A stretch of DNA of 56,297 nt from UBA1189 sp045647345 (GTDB lineage: Bacteria; Bacteroidota; Bacteroidia; Bacteroidales; Bacteroidaceae), in the NCBI GenBank assembly GCA_045647345.1, contig JAZRMG010000181.1, forward strand, positions 1-56,297. Reading direction: 5' to 3'. The notes beneath the pieces were generated by a model. It ran no database searches. It was not told the DNA's origin and worked only from the letters and a program-made list of their open reading frames with translations. This document shows positions 27,539 to 34,977 of the stretch, in pieces (the first letter of the stretch is position 1; each line of letters opens with the position of its first letter). Both the position numbers and the translations under genes were made by a program.

Positions 27539-27569
27539 TTTGTCAAGTCGGAAAGGTTGTGTAACTTTG
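27539..27569 (+). promoter_or_regulatory. Predicted nrdJ promoter
   Basis: TTTG at 27539-27542 and TAACTTTG at 27562-27569 lie 19 bases apart, matching the -33/-7 consensus. The GTG start of nrdJ lies 78 bases downstream of the -7 box. Confidence 0.65.
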
Positions 27570-27647
27570 CAGAGCTTTTGTTTCGAAAAGTTTTACTTCT
27601 ACGCTAAACTTACTTTTTGAACAACTTTTTTAACCTGATAAAATACA

Positions 27648-30206
27648 GTGGAACAGAAAACTTACACGTTTGAAGAGGCGCAGAACGCTACGCTTGAATA
27701 TTTCGGTGGTGATGCGCTTGCTGCTAGAGTTTGGGCCAACAAGTATGCCATGAAAGACTCTGCGGGTAACATTTATGAAGAGACCCCGAGAGACATGCAT
27801 TGGCGCATTGCCAATGAGATTGCTCGCGTAGAGGCCAAGTACCCCAACGCTTTGTCGGCTAGTCAGCTGTTTGACTTGCTCGACCATTTCAAGTATATTG
27901 TGCCACAGGGTAGCCCCATGACAGGTATCGGTAACAACTATCAGATTGCTTCACTCTCCAACTGCTTCGTTATCGGTATGGATGGCAATGCCGACTCCTA
28001 TGGTGCCATTATCCGTATCGACGAGGAGCAGGTGCAGCTCATGAAGCGTCGCGGTGGTGTAGGCCATGACCTCTCTCACATCCGTCCTAAGGGTTCGCCC
28101 GTGAAGAACTCGGCATTGACCTCTACCGGTCTTGTGCCCTTCATGGAGCGTTATTCTAACTCTACCCGTGAGGTAGCTCAGGATGGTCGTCGTGGTGCAT
28201 TGATGCTTAGTGTGTCCATCAAGCATCCCGATTCAGAGTCGTTCATTGATGCCAAGATGACTGAGGGCAAGGTAACCGGTGCTAATGTATCGGTCAAGAT
28301 GGACGATGACTTCATGCGTGCCGCAGTAGAAGGTAAGACCTATACACAAAAGTATCCTATTGATAGCACCGATCCTTTATATACCAAGGATGTGAATGCT
28401 TCGGAGTTGTGGAAGAAGATTGTTCACAATGCTTGGAAGAGCGCCGAGCCTGGTGTGCTCTTCTGGGACACCATCATCCGTGAGTCTGTGCCCGACTGCT
28501 ATGCCGATCTCGGCTTCAAGACGGTGTCTACCAATCCTTGTGGTGAGATTCCTCTCTGTCCCTACGACTCTTGCCGTTTGTTGGCTTTGAACCTCTATTC
28601 ATACGTGGTAAATCCGTTTACCCCCCAAGCCTATTTCGACTTTGATCTCTTCAAGAAGCATGTGGCTGTTGCCCAGCGCATCATGGATGACATCATCGAC
28701 TTGGAGATCGAGAAGATTGAGGCCATCATGGCGAAGGTGGAGAGCGACCCCGAGAGTGAGGAGGTAAAGGGTGCTGAACGTACCTTGTGGCAGAAGATTA
28801 TGGACAAGAGTACCATGGGTCGCCGTACCGGTGTGGGTATCACCGCCGAGGGCGACATGCTTGCCGCTATGGGACTTCGCTATGGTACCGACGAGGCTAC
28901 AGACTTCTCTGAAAAGGTGCACCGTACTATCGCCATCGAGGCCTACCGCTCATCGGTGCAGATGGCCAAGGAGCGTGGAGCATTCAAGGTATATGACAGC
29001 GAGCGTGAGAAGAACAACCCCTTCATCAACCGACTCAAGGATGCTGACCCCGCTCTTTACGAAGAGATGAAGCAGTATGGCCGTCGCAACATTGCTTGTT
29101 TGACCATCGCCCCCACGGGTACTGTAAGTTTGATGACACAGACTACCTCAGGTATCGAGCCCGTATTCATGCCTGTGTACAAGCGTCGCCGCAAGGTGAA
29201 TCCTAACGACCCCGATGTACATGTAGACTTTACAGACGAGACAGGCGACTCATTCGAAGAGTTCATCGTATACCATCCCAAGTTCATGACTTGGATGGAG
29301 ACCAAGGGTTACGACACCACCAAGCGCTACACTCAGGAAGAGATTGACGCTATGGTAGCTGAGAGTCCCTATCACAAGGCTACAGCCAACGACATCGACT
29401 GGCTCAAGAAGGTGCAGATGCAGGGTCGCATCCAGAAGTGGGTAGACCACAGCATCAGCGTAACCATCAATCTGCCCGCAGACGTAAGCGAGGAGCTCGT
29501 CAACGACCTCTATGTAGAGGCATGGAAGTGCGGATGTAAGGGCTGTACCGTATACCGTGACGGTTCACGTAGCGGTGTACTCATCGCCACCGACAATAAG
29601 AAGAAAACCGCCGACGGCAAGCCCGTAGAGGAGCCTTGCACTTGTAAGCCCCCTGTAGTGGTAGAGACACGTCCTCGCGTGCTTGAAGCCGATGTGGTAC
29701 GTTTCCAGAACAACAAGGAGAAGTGGGTGGCATTCGTAGGCTTGCTCGATGGTCGTCCCTACGAGATCTTCACCGGTTTGGCCGACGATGATGAAGGCAT
29801 CTTGTTGCCCAAGTCGGTTACCAACGGATATATCATCAAGAACGTTGACGAGAATGGTGTGAAGCGCTACGACTTCCAGTTCAGCAACAAGCGCGGTTAC
29901 AAGACCACCATCGAGGGACTTTCCGAGAAGTTCGACAAGGAGTATTGGAACTACGCCAAGTTGATCTCTGGTGTGCTCCGCTACCGCATGCCTATCGAGC
30001 AGGTAATCAAGCTCGTAAGTTCGCTTCAGCTTGATAGCGAGAACATCAACTCTTGGAAGGTCGGTGTAGAGCGTGCCCTTAAGAAGTATGTACAGGACGG
30101 CACCTCTGCCAAGGGTCAGATTTGCCCCAACTGCGGACAAGAGACGCTCGTATACCAAGAGGGTTGCCTCATTTGCACCAACTGCGGCACCAGCCGTTGC
30201 GGATAA
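27648..30206 (+). CDS. nrdJ: Adenosylcobalamin-dependent (class II) ribonucleotide reductase
   Basis: An 852-residue enzyme that makes deoxyribonucleotides using coenzyme B12 rather than oxygen or a glycyl radical. It starts at GTG: MEQKTYTFEEA matches the usual N-terminus of Bacteroidetes NrdJ. Visible motifs are SLSNCFV (redox Cys), FNPCGEIPL-like NPCGEIPLCPYDSCRLLALNLYSY at the catalytic Cys and finger loop, IAPTGTVS (phosphate-binding turn), the TSCPD region CKGCTVYRDGSRSGVL, and a C-terminal zinc ribbon (CPNCG and CTNCG, ending CG) that probably re-reduces the active site. It is monocistronic by its own promoter and a downstream hairpin. The upstream direct repeats may be regulatory. Confidence 0.96.
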   Translation: MEQKTYTFEEAQNATLEYFGGDALAARVWANKYAMKDSAGNIYEETPRDMHWRIANEIARVEAKYPNALSASQLFDLLDHFKYIVPQGSPMTGIGNNYQIASLSNCFVIGMDGNADSYGAIIRIDEEQVQLMKRRGGVGHDLSHIRPKGSPVKNSALTSTGLVPFMERYSNSTREVAQDGRRGALMLSVSIKHPDSESFIDAKMTEGKVTGANVSVKMDDDFMRAAVEGKTYTQKYPIDSTDPLYTKDVNASELWKKIVHNAWKSAEPGVLFWDTIIRESVPDCYADLGFKTVSTNPCGEIPLCPYDSCRLLALNLYSYVVNPFTPQAYFDFDLFKKHVAVAQRIMDDIIDLEIEKIEAIMAKVESDPESEEVKGAERTLWQKIMDKSTMGRRTGVGITAEGDMLAAMGLRYGTDEATDFSEKVHRTIAIEAYRSSVQMAKERGAFKVYDSEREKNNPFINRLKDADPALYEEMKQYGRRNIACLTIAPTGTVSLMTQTTSGIEPVFMPVYKRRRKVNPNDPDVHVDFTDETGDSFEEFIVYHPKFMTWMETKGYDTTKRYTQEEIDAMVAESPYHKATANDIDWLKKVQMQGRIQKWVDHSISVTINLPADVSEELVNDLYVEAWKCGCKGCTVYRDGSRSGVLIATDNKKKTADGKPVEEPCTCKPPVVVETRPRVLEADVVRFQNNKEKWVAFVGLLDGRPYEIFTGLADDDEGILLPKSVTNGYIIKNVDENGVKRYDFQFSNKRGYKTTIEGLSEKFDKEYWNYAKLISGVLRYRMPIEQVIKLVSSLQLDSENINSWKVGVERALKKYVQDGTSAKGQICPNCGQETLVYQEGCLICTNCGTSRCG

Positions 30207-30268
30207 TAACGCACGATTCATCCCCACGGGGATTATAAGGAGAAAATCTTTTTCTTTTACATACGCGA

Positions 30269-30310
30269 GAAAGGGGGTCGCTCATAGAGTTGAGGGCTCC
30301 CTTTCATTTT
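30269..30310 (+). terminator. Probable terminator between nrdJ and folB
   Basis: GAAAGGG (30269-30275) pairs with CCCTTTC (30299-30305), with an inner CTCA/TGAG pair. The hairpin is followed by ATTTTCC. It lies 63 bases after the nrdJ stop and overlaps the apparent leader of folB. Confidence 0.6.
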
Positions 30311-30343
30311 CCACAAAGCATACAAGAAATTCCAATACAAGAT

Positions 30344-30715
30344 ATGACTATCACACACAGCACCATTGAGTTACAGGGCCTCACCTTCCATGCTCACCAC
30401 GGTGTGCTTCCCGAGGAGCGCCTTTTGGGCAACACATTCATTGTAGACCTGACGCTCATGGCCGACATCAGTCACGCTATCGCCACCGACGAACTCTGCG
30501 GAACCATCAACTATGCCGAAGCCTACGAGGTGGTGAAGAGCGAGATGGACACCCCCTCGCAGCTGCTCGAACATATATGCGGCCGTATTGGGAGTGCTCT
30601 GCTCCGTCGTTTTGCCACCTTGCAAAGCGTGCAGGTACGAGTGGCCAAGTGCAATCCACCCATCGAGGGGGCCGGTAATTGCCTGTCAGCGGTCACGCTT
30701 ACGTTTGTACGTTAG
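30344..30715 (+). CDS. folB: Dihydroneopterin aldolase
   Basis: A 123-residue enzyme of folate synthesis that converts dihydroneopterin to hydroxymethyl-dihydropterin and glycolaldehyde. The ATG at 30344 gives MTITHSTIELQGLTFHAHHGV, the usual N-terminus; the open frame runs further upstream but over the nrdJ terminator. Family motifs are the HHGVLPEER segment, TINYAEAYEVV (catalytic Tyr region), LLEHICGRI and a late Lys (VAKCNPPIEG). The length is normal. No promoter is obvious; it may be read through from nrdJ or start within the hairpin region. Confidence 0.93.
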   Translation: MTITHSTIELQGLTFHAHHGVLPEERLLGNTFIVDLTLMADISHAIATDELCGTINYAEAYEVVKSEMDTPSQLLEHICGRIGSALLRRFATLQSVQVRVAKCNPPIEGAGNCLSAVTLTFVR

Positions 30716-30725
30716 CAACTATGCA

Positions 30726-30753
30726 TATCCCCCGACTTTACAGCCGGGGGATA
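30726..30753. terminator. Bidirectional hairpin between convergent folB and DUF362 gene
   Basis: A perfect 9-bp stem TATCCCCCG/CGGGGGATA (30726-30734 and 30745-30753) sits in the short gap between two convergent genes. There is no long T tract on either side, so it may work with Rho. Confidence 0.6.
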
Positions 30754-30788
30754 GTGCTATTTCGAGAGTTGCTAAATCTGAACTCCTC

Positions 30789-32027
30789 TTACTGCTTCAC
30801 GTATATCATGTCGAGCTTCGTGTAGCGGCGCTCCTTGTCGGCATGCTCCATGAGGCCGAGCGGAGCCGTCAGAGGCTTGCCGTCGCGCTCAGGGTCATAT
30901 ACTACGCCTGTCACGGGGTGGGGGATGGTGGCCGCTTCGCGCAGGTACTCGTCGCAATAGTTGAGACTGCCAAACTCGGGCCACTCATGGATGATCATGT
31001 CCATGCCCACCACGTCGCATGCCAAGGGGTCTTGCGATACGATGATGCTGCAGCACCAGTCGTTGTTGAAGGGAGCCTTCTGCCACTTGGGTGCAGGTGC
31101 TCCGTTGACGTGGCGGCTTCCGTAGGTGCCGTCGATGAGGAAGAGCAGGCACTTCTGTCCCAGGTCCTTATGGCCTATCCAGTCCACCATGGTCTTGTAG
31201 CTGGGCTTGCCGTGGCGCTTGTCGGCGCTGATGCCATTGTGGGCATTCTTGCGCCACAGGAGGTTGATGTCGGTGGCTCCGTACCAGTTCTTGGCGGTGA
31301 GCGTCACGCCGGGGCCGTTGTGTGTCTTCAGCAGGGCCGAGTTGATGAGGTAGTCGGCATCCACCACGCACTTGGCCAGTCCGCGGGCCATCTTGCCATT
31401 GTCCACCGAGTACTTCAGCTGTTCGGGGTAGTACTCGCACTTGAGGCGTCCGTCGCCACCGATGTTGTCGATGAACACCACGTCGGGGAACTCGCGGTGA
31501 ATCTTGTTGTAGATGCTGTCGGTGATGGCACGGCTCGGCTCGCACACGATGATGTCCTCCTGCGCCACACCAGCTTCGTTCACCAGGCTGCGCACGAGTG
31601 CCAGCGTCACGAAGGGCGATGAGTTCAGCTCCACCGTGTCGCGATGGGTGATGGCGTTGTTCATGTTCAGCTTGATGGCAATCTTCTCGCCCTTCTGGTA
31701 GCCCCTGTTGCCTCGGCCGTGTGTTTGGTTGAAGTTCTTGAACAGCGCCTTCCAAGCCTTCTTGGCTCTCTTCTCGCCTGCCAGCTGGGTCACTGCCGAG
31801 CGTATCATCTTGTCGGCCTTCTCTTGGTCGTTCCAGCGGTCCTCTACCCAGAGACCCGTCTCACCGTCCCACGAGGCCACACCGGGGCTATGCACCCATA
31901 CTACGCGTCCGGGATGAACACCCTTGCCCTCGCCGAGCGGCTCGTTGGGCTGTACAAACAATTTCGGCTGAGCCGATGCCATGATGGCCGACAGGGCCAT
32001 GGTGGCAAGTAAAAGAATCTTTTTCAT
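30789..32027 (-). CDS. Secreted DUF362-domain protein
   Basis: A 412-residue exported protein with signal peptide MKKILLLATMALSAIMASAQ. The body matches DUF362 proteins: an IKLNMNNA segment, the IIVCEPSRAI region, DADYLINSALLKTHNGPGVTLTAKNWYGATD, and a late SQDPLACDVVGMDMI. No 4Fe-4S motif, which some DUF362 proteins carry, is present. The function is unknown; the family is often annotated as uncharacterised or iron-sulfur-linked. It is transcribed toward folB. The next minus-strand gene upstream, another secreted protein, is more than 300 bases away with repeat elements between, so an operon is unlikely. A 344-codon opposite-strand frame over this gene is a high-GC shadow. Confidence 0.88.
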   Translation of the reverse strand: MKKILLLATMALSAIMASAQPKLFVQPNEPLGEGKGVHPGRVVWVHSPGVASWDGETGLWVEDRWNDQEKADKMIRSAVTQLAGEKRAKKAWKALFKNFNQTHGRGNRGYQKGEKIAIKLNMNNAITHRDTVELNSSPFVTLALVRSLVNEAGVAQEDIIVCEPSRAITDSIYNKIHREFPDVVFIDNIGGDGRLKCEYYPEQLKYSVDNGKMARGLAKCVVDADYLINSALLKTHNGPGVTLTAKNWYGATDINLLWRKNAHNGISADKRHGKPSYKTMVDWIGHKDLGQKCLLFLIDGTYGSRHVNGAPAPKWQKAPFNNDWCCSIIVSQDPLACDVVGMDMIIHEWPEFGSLNYCDEYLREAATIPHPVTGVVYDPERDGKPLTAPLGLMEHADKERRYTKLDMIYVKQ

Positions 32028-32060
32028 TGTATATCGTTTTATAGGTTTATATTTTGTGGT

Positions 32061-32219
32061 AATATAGCAGTTTGCTAGTGGAACTTGTCATGCTGAACGT
32101 AGTGAAGCATCTCGCAAATGTTTCTTGCTAAGTCCCAGCGCGGGATCCTTCCGACGCTACGCTCTGTCAGGATGACACTCAGCGCGGAGAGAAAGCTTCT
32201 TTGGACAACAGCTATTTTA
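32061..32219. mobile_element. MITE-like palindromic element, copy 2 (inverted)
   Basis: The reverse complement of this stretch is closely similar to 25248-25413 over its whole length, including GTCATCCTGACAGAGCG and the CTTTGGACAAC terminus. The left terminal repeat (from 32061) has decayed more than the right one. It lies in the gap upstream of the DUF362 gene. Confidence 0.78.
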
Positions 32220-32225
32220 GCATTG

Positions 32226-32304
32226 GTGTCATATCGAACGCATGTGAGATATCTCTGTCGTCCGTTTTTTTTGAGATCCCTCACTGCGTGTCGGGATGAC
32301 ATTG
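32226..32304. repeat. REP-like palindrome adjoining MITE copy 2
   Basis: It starts GGTGTCATATCGAACGC and ends with CGGGATGACATTG, so the outer TGTCAT/ATGACA segments are inverted. GAGATATCTC and GAGATCCCTCA lie inside. It belongs to the same loose family as the palindromes at 33907-33956, 40579-40699 and 41997-42094. Confidence 0.6.
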
Positions 32305-32338
32305 ACTTACGGGTCAACTGAAAGAATATTACCAAACT

Positions 32339-33436
32339 TTACTTGAATCTCCCAAACCGACAGCTCTTCCTCACCACCGGCTCGTCGAGCAGTTGGAATG
32401 TGGTGGCAGGTCCCAGGTTGCGGTCGCCCTTCCACGACGACACCTCCCAGGCCACATGTCCGTCGGGGGTGAGCTCTATCATCTGCAGCGGAGCACGTGA
32501 GGGGTTGAAGGTGGCCACGGCCGTCTTGTCCCATTCGTTGAACCAGTTGGTGATCACCGTGTTGCCATTCTTCAGTCGGTAGGCCTTCTGCGGGTTGTTC
32601 ACGCCATACAGTGTCGTGTTGGTCTCCCACACCACGGTGCCGTCGCGCTTCACCTCCTTGACGGGACCCTTGCGCCCCACCATCAGGATGTTGCCGTTCT
32701 CCAGCTCGGTAGCCGACCAGGGACCGAAGAGCTCCCATCGGTGCAGCTCCTTGCCCTTGGCATTGTATTCGGCCACGAAGCCCATCGCCATGTTGGCCAC
32801 CAGCAGGGTGCCTTGGCTGGTGAGGCGTGCATTGCGGAACTGTCCGTGCACGCTCCCCTTCTCGGGGTAGGGAATCACAAATTCGTGCACCACCTTCTGC
32901 TTGGCGATGTTCATCACCACCACCTTGGCAGGCTTGCCGTTCTGCACGTAGAGCACGTGCTTCTCGCCCACGGGCTGTATGGTGTGTATCTCGGTGCCCT
33001 CGGGGGCTTGGTGGCGCCATAGCTCGCGGCCCTCGGCATCGACCTCGGCAATGCCATACTGGTCGGCAATGAGGATATGTCCGTCGTCCGTCAGCACCGC
33101 GTCGCTTATCTCGCCCCGTCCATCAGCGTTGTCGTATCGCCAGATGATGTCGCCATCCTTCACCTTATACATGCGTCGGTTCTTCGACTGGCCCGTGTAG
33201 AGGAAATTGTGGCGGGCGAGGTCGCCCAGGTCTATGTATCCGTCTTCGTTGCCCAGGTATACGGTGCCGTCTGCCACGGTGGCGCTTCCCTTCAGGGTGC
33301 CGTCGTGGTGCGAGCTGCTCTTGTCGCTCACCGTTGTGCCCTCATCGCCCACGAAGTCGTAGTGCAAGATCAGCCCCTCTTGAGCCATGGCGCCCATCGT
33401 GAAGCACACCAGCAGTGTGAAAAGAAGTTTTTTCAT
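32339..33436 (-). CDS. Secreted beta-propeller protein with LamG-like N-terminal fragment
   Basis: A 365-residue exported protein (signal ends GAMAQ). Residues about 20-70 read like the first strands of a LamG/concanavalin-like domain (LILHYDF, DKSSSHHDGTL, GYIDLGD), but the rest of a LamG domain is missing. From about residue 72 a complete PQQ-like or arylsulfotransferase-like propeller follows, with repeats such as DGHILIADQYG, NGNILMVGRKG and NGNTVITNW. The result looks like a chimera produced by deletion or recombination. The substrate and role are unknown. A -7 box TATCTTTG (33469-33476, minus) lies upstream. Confidence 0.8.
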   Translation of the reverse strand: MKKLLFTLLVCFTMGAMAQEGLILHYDFVGDEGTTVSDKSSSHHDGTLKGSATVADGTVYLGNEDGYIDLGDLARHNFLYTGQSKNRRMYKVKDGDIIWRYDNADGRGEISDAVLTDDGHILIADQYGIAEVDAEGRELWRHQAPEGTEIHTIQPVGEKHVLYVQNGKPAKVVVMNIAKQKVVHEFVIPYPEKGSVHGQFRNARLTSQGTLLVANMAMGFVAEYNAKGKELHRWELFGPWSATELENGNILMVGRKGPVKEVKRDGTVVWETNTTLYGVNNPQKAYRLKNGNTVITNWFNEWDKTAVATFNPSRAPLQMIELTPDGHVAWEVSSWKGDRNLGPATTFQLLDEPVVRKSCRFGRFK

Positions 33437-33468
33437 GATAAAATTCTTTGTTAGTTGTGTTTGATTTA

Positions 33469-33476
33469 CAAAGATA
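33469..33476 (-). promoter_or_regulatory. Probable -7 promoter box of the beta-propeller gene
   Basis: TATCTTTG on the minus strand matches TAnnTTTG and lies 33 bases before the start codon. No good -33 element was found. Confidence 0.45.
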
Positions 33477-33481
33477 CGAAT

Positions 33482-33672
33482 AAGCGAGCGAGAAATATGA
33501 AGCTCGCTTCAATATTTTTCACAGCGAACGAAAGTATTTTCATGGCGCAGCCATAAAGATACATATAAACGATCGAATAAAAAGGGCGGCAAGAAGAAAA
33601 GTTTACTTTTATCTCTCGCAGTGCTATTTTATTCACCGCGAGCGAGAAATATCAAACTTGCTTTAGGTTTGT
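33482..33672. repeat. Duplicated GCGAGCGAGAAATAT segment
   Basis: The segment GCGAGCGAGAAATAT followed by AAnCT(C/T)GCTT occurs near 33484 and again near 33640. The rest of the 190-base stretch has no gene that I can support. Confidence 0.5.
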
Positions 33673-33680
33673 AAAGGAGT

Positions 33681-33711
33681 GTCGCACTCATCACATAAGG
33701 ATGAGTGCGAC
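33681..33711. terminator. Perfect 12-bp hairpin at the end of the small-ORF cluster
   Basis: GTCGCACTCATC (33681-33692) pairs perfectly with GATGAGTGCGAC (33700-33711) around a 7-base loop. It overlaps the stop codon of the 22-codon minus-strand ORF and may terminate transcription coming from the HU/smalltalk side. No strong T tract follows. Confidence 0.6.
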
Positions 33712-33759
33712 TAATGCCAGCCCTATGCCGCGCAGCACGCGGATGAAAACTTCGTTCAT
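33691..33759 (-). CDS. Possible 22-residue hydrophobic peptide
   Basis: A short open frame on the minus strand, 12 bases downstream of the smalltalk-type gene. It begins MNEVFIRVLRG and ends in a hydrophobic stretch ALVALILM, so it could be a single-span membrane peptide. Its stop codon lies inside a perfect hairpin. Whether it is translated is uncertain; its support is the position right after another tiny gene and its clean membrane-peptide composition. Confidence 0.4.
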   Translation of the reverse strand: MNEVFIRVLRGIGLALVALILM

Positions 33760-33771
33760 GGCCGTTCGCGT

Positions 33772-33876
33772 TTAGGACATGCAGCTCACGATACCGAGCG
33801 AGCCTGCAAGCGCGGTGAGCACAGCGATGAGGATTTTGAGAATTTGTTTCCAGTCGGGTTGAGTTTTTGAGTTCAT
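33772..33876 (-). CDS. Smalltalk-family small protein
   Basis: A 34-residue protein (MNSKTQPDWKQILKILIA to SCMS). It has the pattern of the Bacteroidetes family that I recall as smalltalk protein: a short polar start with Trp, a hydrophobic helix (about residues 11-31), and a C-terminal xSCM. Members typically lie just downstream of an HU-like gene and before a peptidoglycan amidase gene. Here the HU-like gene is about 265 bases upstream on the same strand, and the amidase is absent. The role is unknown; the helix plus terminal Cys suggests a membrane peptide. Confidence 0.75.
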   Translation of the reverse strand: MNSKTQPDWKQILKILIAVLTALAGSLGIVSCMS

Positions 33877-34141
33877 AAGTTTTTGAGTTTTTCAGTTAAA
33901 GGTTTAGTGTCATCTCGAACGGAGTGAGAGATCCCTCGCCCTGCTCGGGATGACACGAATGGTTTAGTGTTTAGAGTTTAGTGTTTAGAGTTTTTGGAGT
34001 TCAGTAGTCAGTAGTTCAGCCAAATGTCTTTTTGCTGCTTTTCGTCATTGTTATCAACAGTCGAAACTATCGTCTAAACTCCTGTAACTCCTGACTCCTG
34101 AACTCCTTGTAATTGTCCAGCGCATCGAGCGCAGGCCCCAG
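33877..34141. other. Spacer with REP-like palindrome and short direct repeats
   Basis: There is no gene here. A REP-like palindrome occupies 33907-33956, followed by GTTTAGAGTTTAGTGTTTAG-type direct repeats (about 33960-33995). Imperfectly inverted GGAGTTCAG/CTGAACTCC segments lie near 33994 and 34100. Confidence 0.55.
33907..33956. repeat. REP-like palindrome
   Basis: GTGTCATC (33907-33914) is inverted as GATGACAC (33949-33956), enclosing GAGATCCCTCGCCCTGCTCG. It is the shortest member of the TGTCAT/ATGACA family in this window. Confidence 0.65.
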
Positions 34142-34555
34142 TTACGCCATCACCTCGGAGCCGATGCGCTTATACTGTATCGCCTTGGCGATATCCTTCT
34201 TCAGCTCCACCTCGGGGCGGAAGTTGATGTGGTAGCCGCGTATCATGCTGCTGGGGACGAAGTCCTTGGCCTCAATGGTGTCGCGGGTGAAGCACTTCGA
34301 GCGGATGCTGATGACAAACGAACCCAGGTCTTCGAGCACTACGCGGCGACCGCTGAGCAGCGCGTTCTGCACGAAGGGCTTGATGCTCGAGAGCACGGCC
34401 AGCGCGTCGGCCTTGGTACAGGTGGTAGAGTAGGCGATGTCCTGCGCCAGCTCCTTGAAGGTGTAGTCACTGGTCTTCGATGCCTTACATGAGAAGTAGT
34501 CGGTGCCCTCGGCACCATTGGGGTTCTTACATTTCGATACTTTGTAGTTGATCAT
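34142..34555 (-). CDS. HU-like DNA-binding domain protein
   Basis: A 137-residue protein of the Bacteroidetes HU-related type (HU-HIG like). After an N-terminal extension of about 30 residues comes an HU-like fold: FKELAQDIAYSTTCTKADALAVLSSIKPFVQNALLSGRRVVLEDLGSFVISIRS, with the helix pair and the beta-arm start; the tail is basic. Such proteins bend or bind DNA non-specifically. Downstream on the same strand is a smalltalk-type gene, a pairing common in the phylum. A -7 box TATCTTTG lies about 75 bases upstream. It is unlikely to be the main chromosomal HU, given its N-terminal extension and accessory context. Confidence 0.85.
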   Translation of the reverse strand: MINYKVSKCKNPNGAEGTDYFSCKASKTSDYTFKELAQDIAYSTTCTKADALAVLSSIKPFVQNALLSGRRVVLEDLGSFVISIRSKCFTRDTIEAKDFVPSSMIRGYHINFRPEVELKKDIAKAIQYKRIGSEVMA

Positions 34556-34630
34556 AGTGTTTAGGGGTTAAGGGTTAAAGGTTAAGGGATAAGGGATTCG
34601 AATTTCGTTCCTCGTTCAACGTTGACGATG

Positions 34631-34638
34631 CAAAGATA
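34631..34638 (-). promoter_or_regulatory. Probable -7 promoter box of the HU-like gene
   Basis: TATCTTTG on the minus strand fits TAnnTTTG; a clear -33 element was not found. Confidence 0.45.
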
Positions 34639-34977
34639 CTACATCTTTTTTTGTCGTTCCTGCTTGGTGCAACAGACCGCCAAAGACCTTGCGCAAGTGA
34701 TTTTGTTTCAGTGAAATAAAAAAATATCGCACCTGCGGCGCTCCGCGCTCGCAGGTGCGTGAATAATCGTTCGTGGGGCAGAAAATACCCAAAGGTCAAC
34801 AGTAAACAGTCAACAGTTACTTTGCTCTGTCACCCCCTTTTTCGCTTTCGTCAGCGCCTATAATAATAGGGCTTATTTATTTATTAAATATACGTAGTAT
34901 ATATAAATAATAAATAAGACTTTTTTTATATGAACATTTCAAGCCCTGATGTGAGTGCGCTAATTATCTGTTGACTG
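34639..34977. other. Spacer with two hairpins between HU-like gene and transposase
   Basis: No gene is seen. A 10-bp perfect stem CGCACCTGCG/CGCAGGTGCG lies at 34728-34759. An AT-rich inverted repeat CTTATTTATT/AATAAATAAG occupies 34872-34918. The latter runs into AGACTTTTTTTATATG on the plus strand. On the minus strand it lies about 60 bases past the transposase stop and may end its transcription. Confidence 0.55.

Noticed and set aside
27380..27647. Cobalamin riboswitch before nrdJ
   Set aside because: The conserved B12-box core was not found in this T-rich region.
30588..31622. 344-codon plus-strand frame
   Set aside because: It covers the end of folB and the opposite strand of the DUF362 gene; composition and lack of motifs mark it as a GC-driven shadow.
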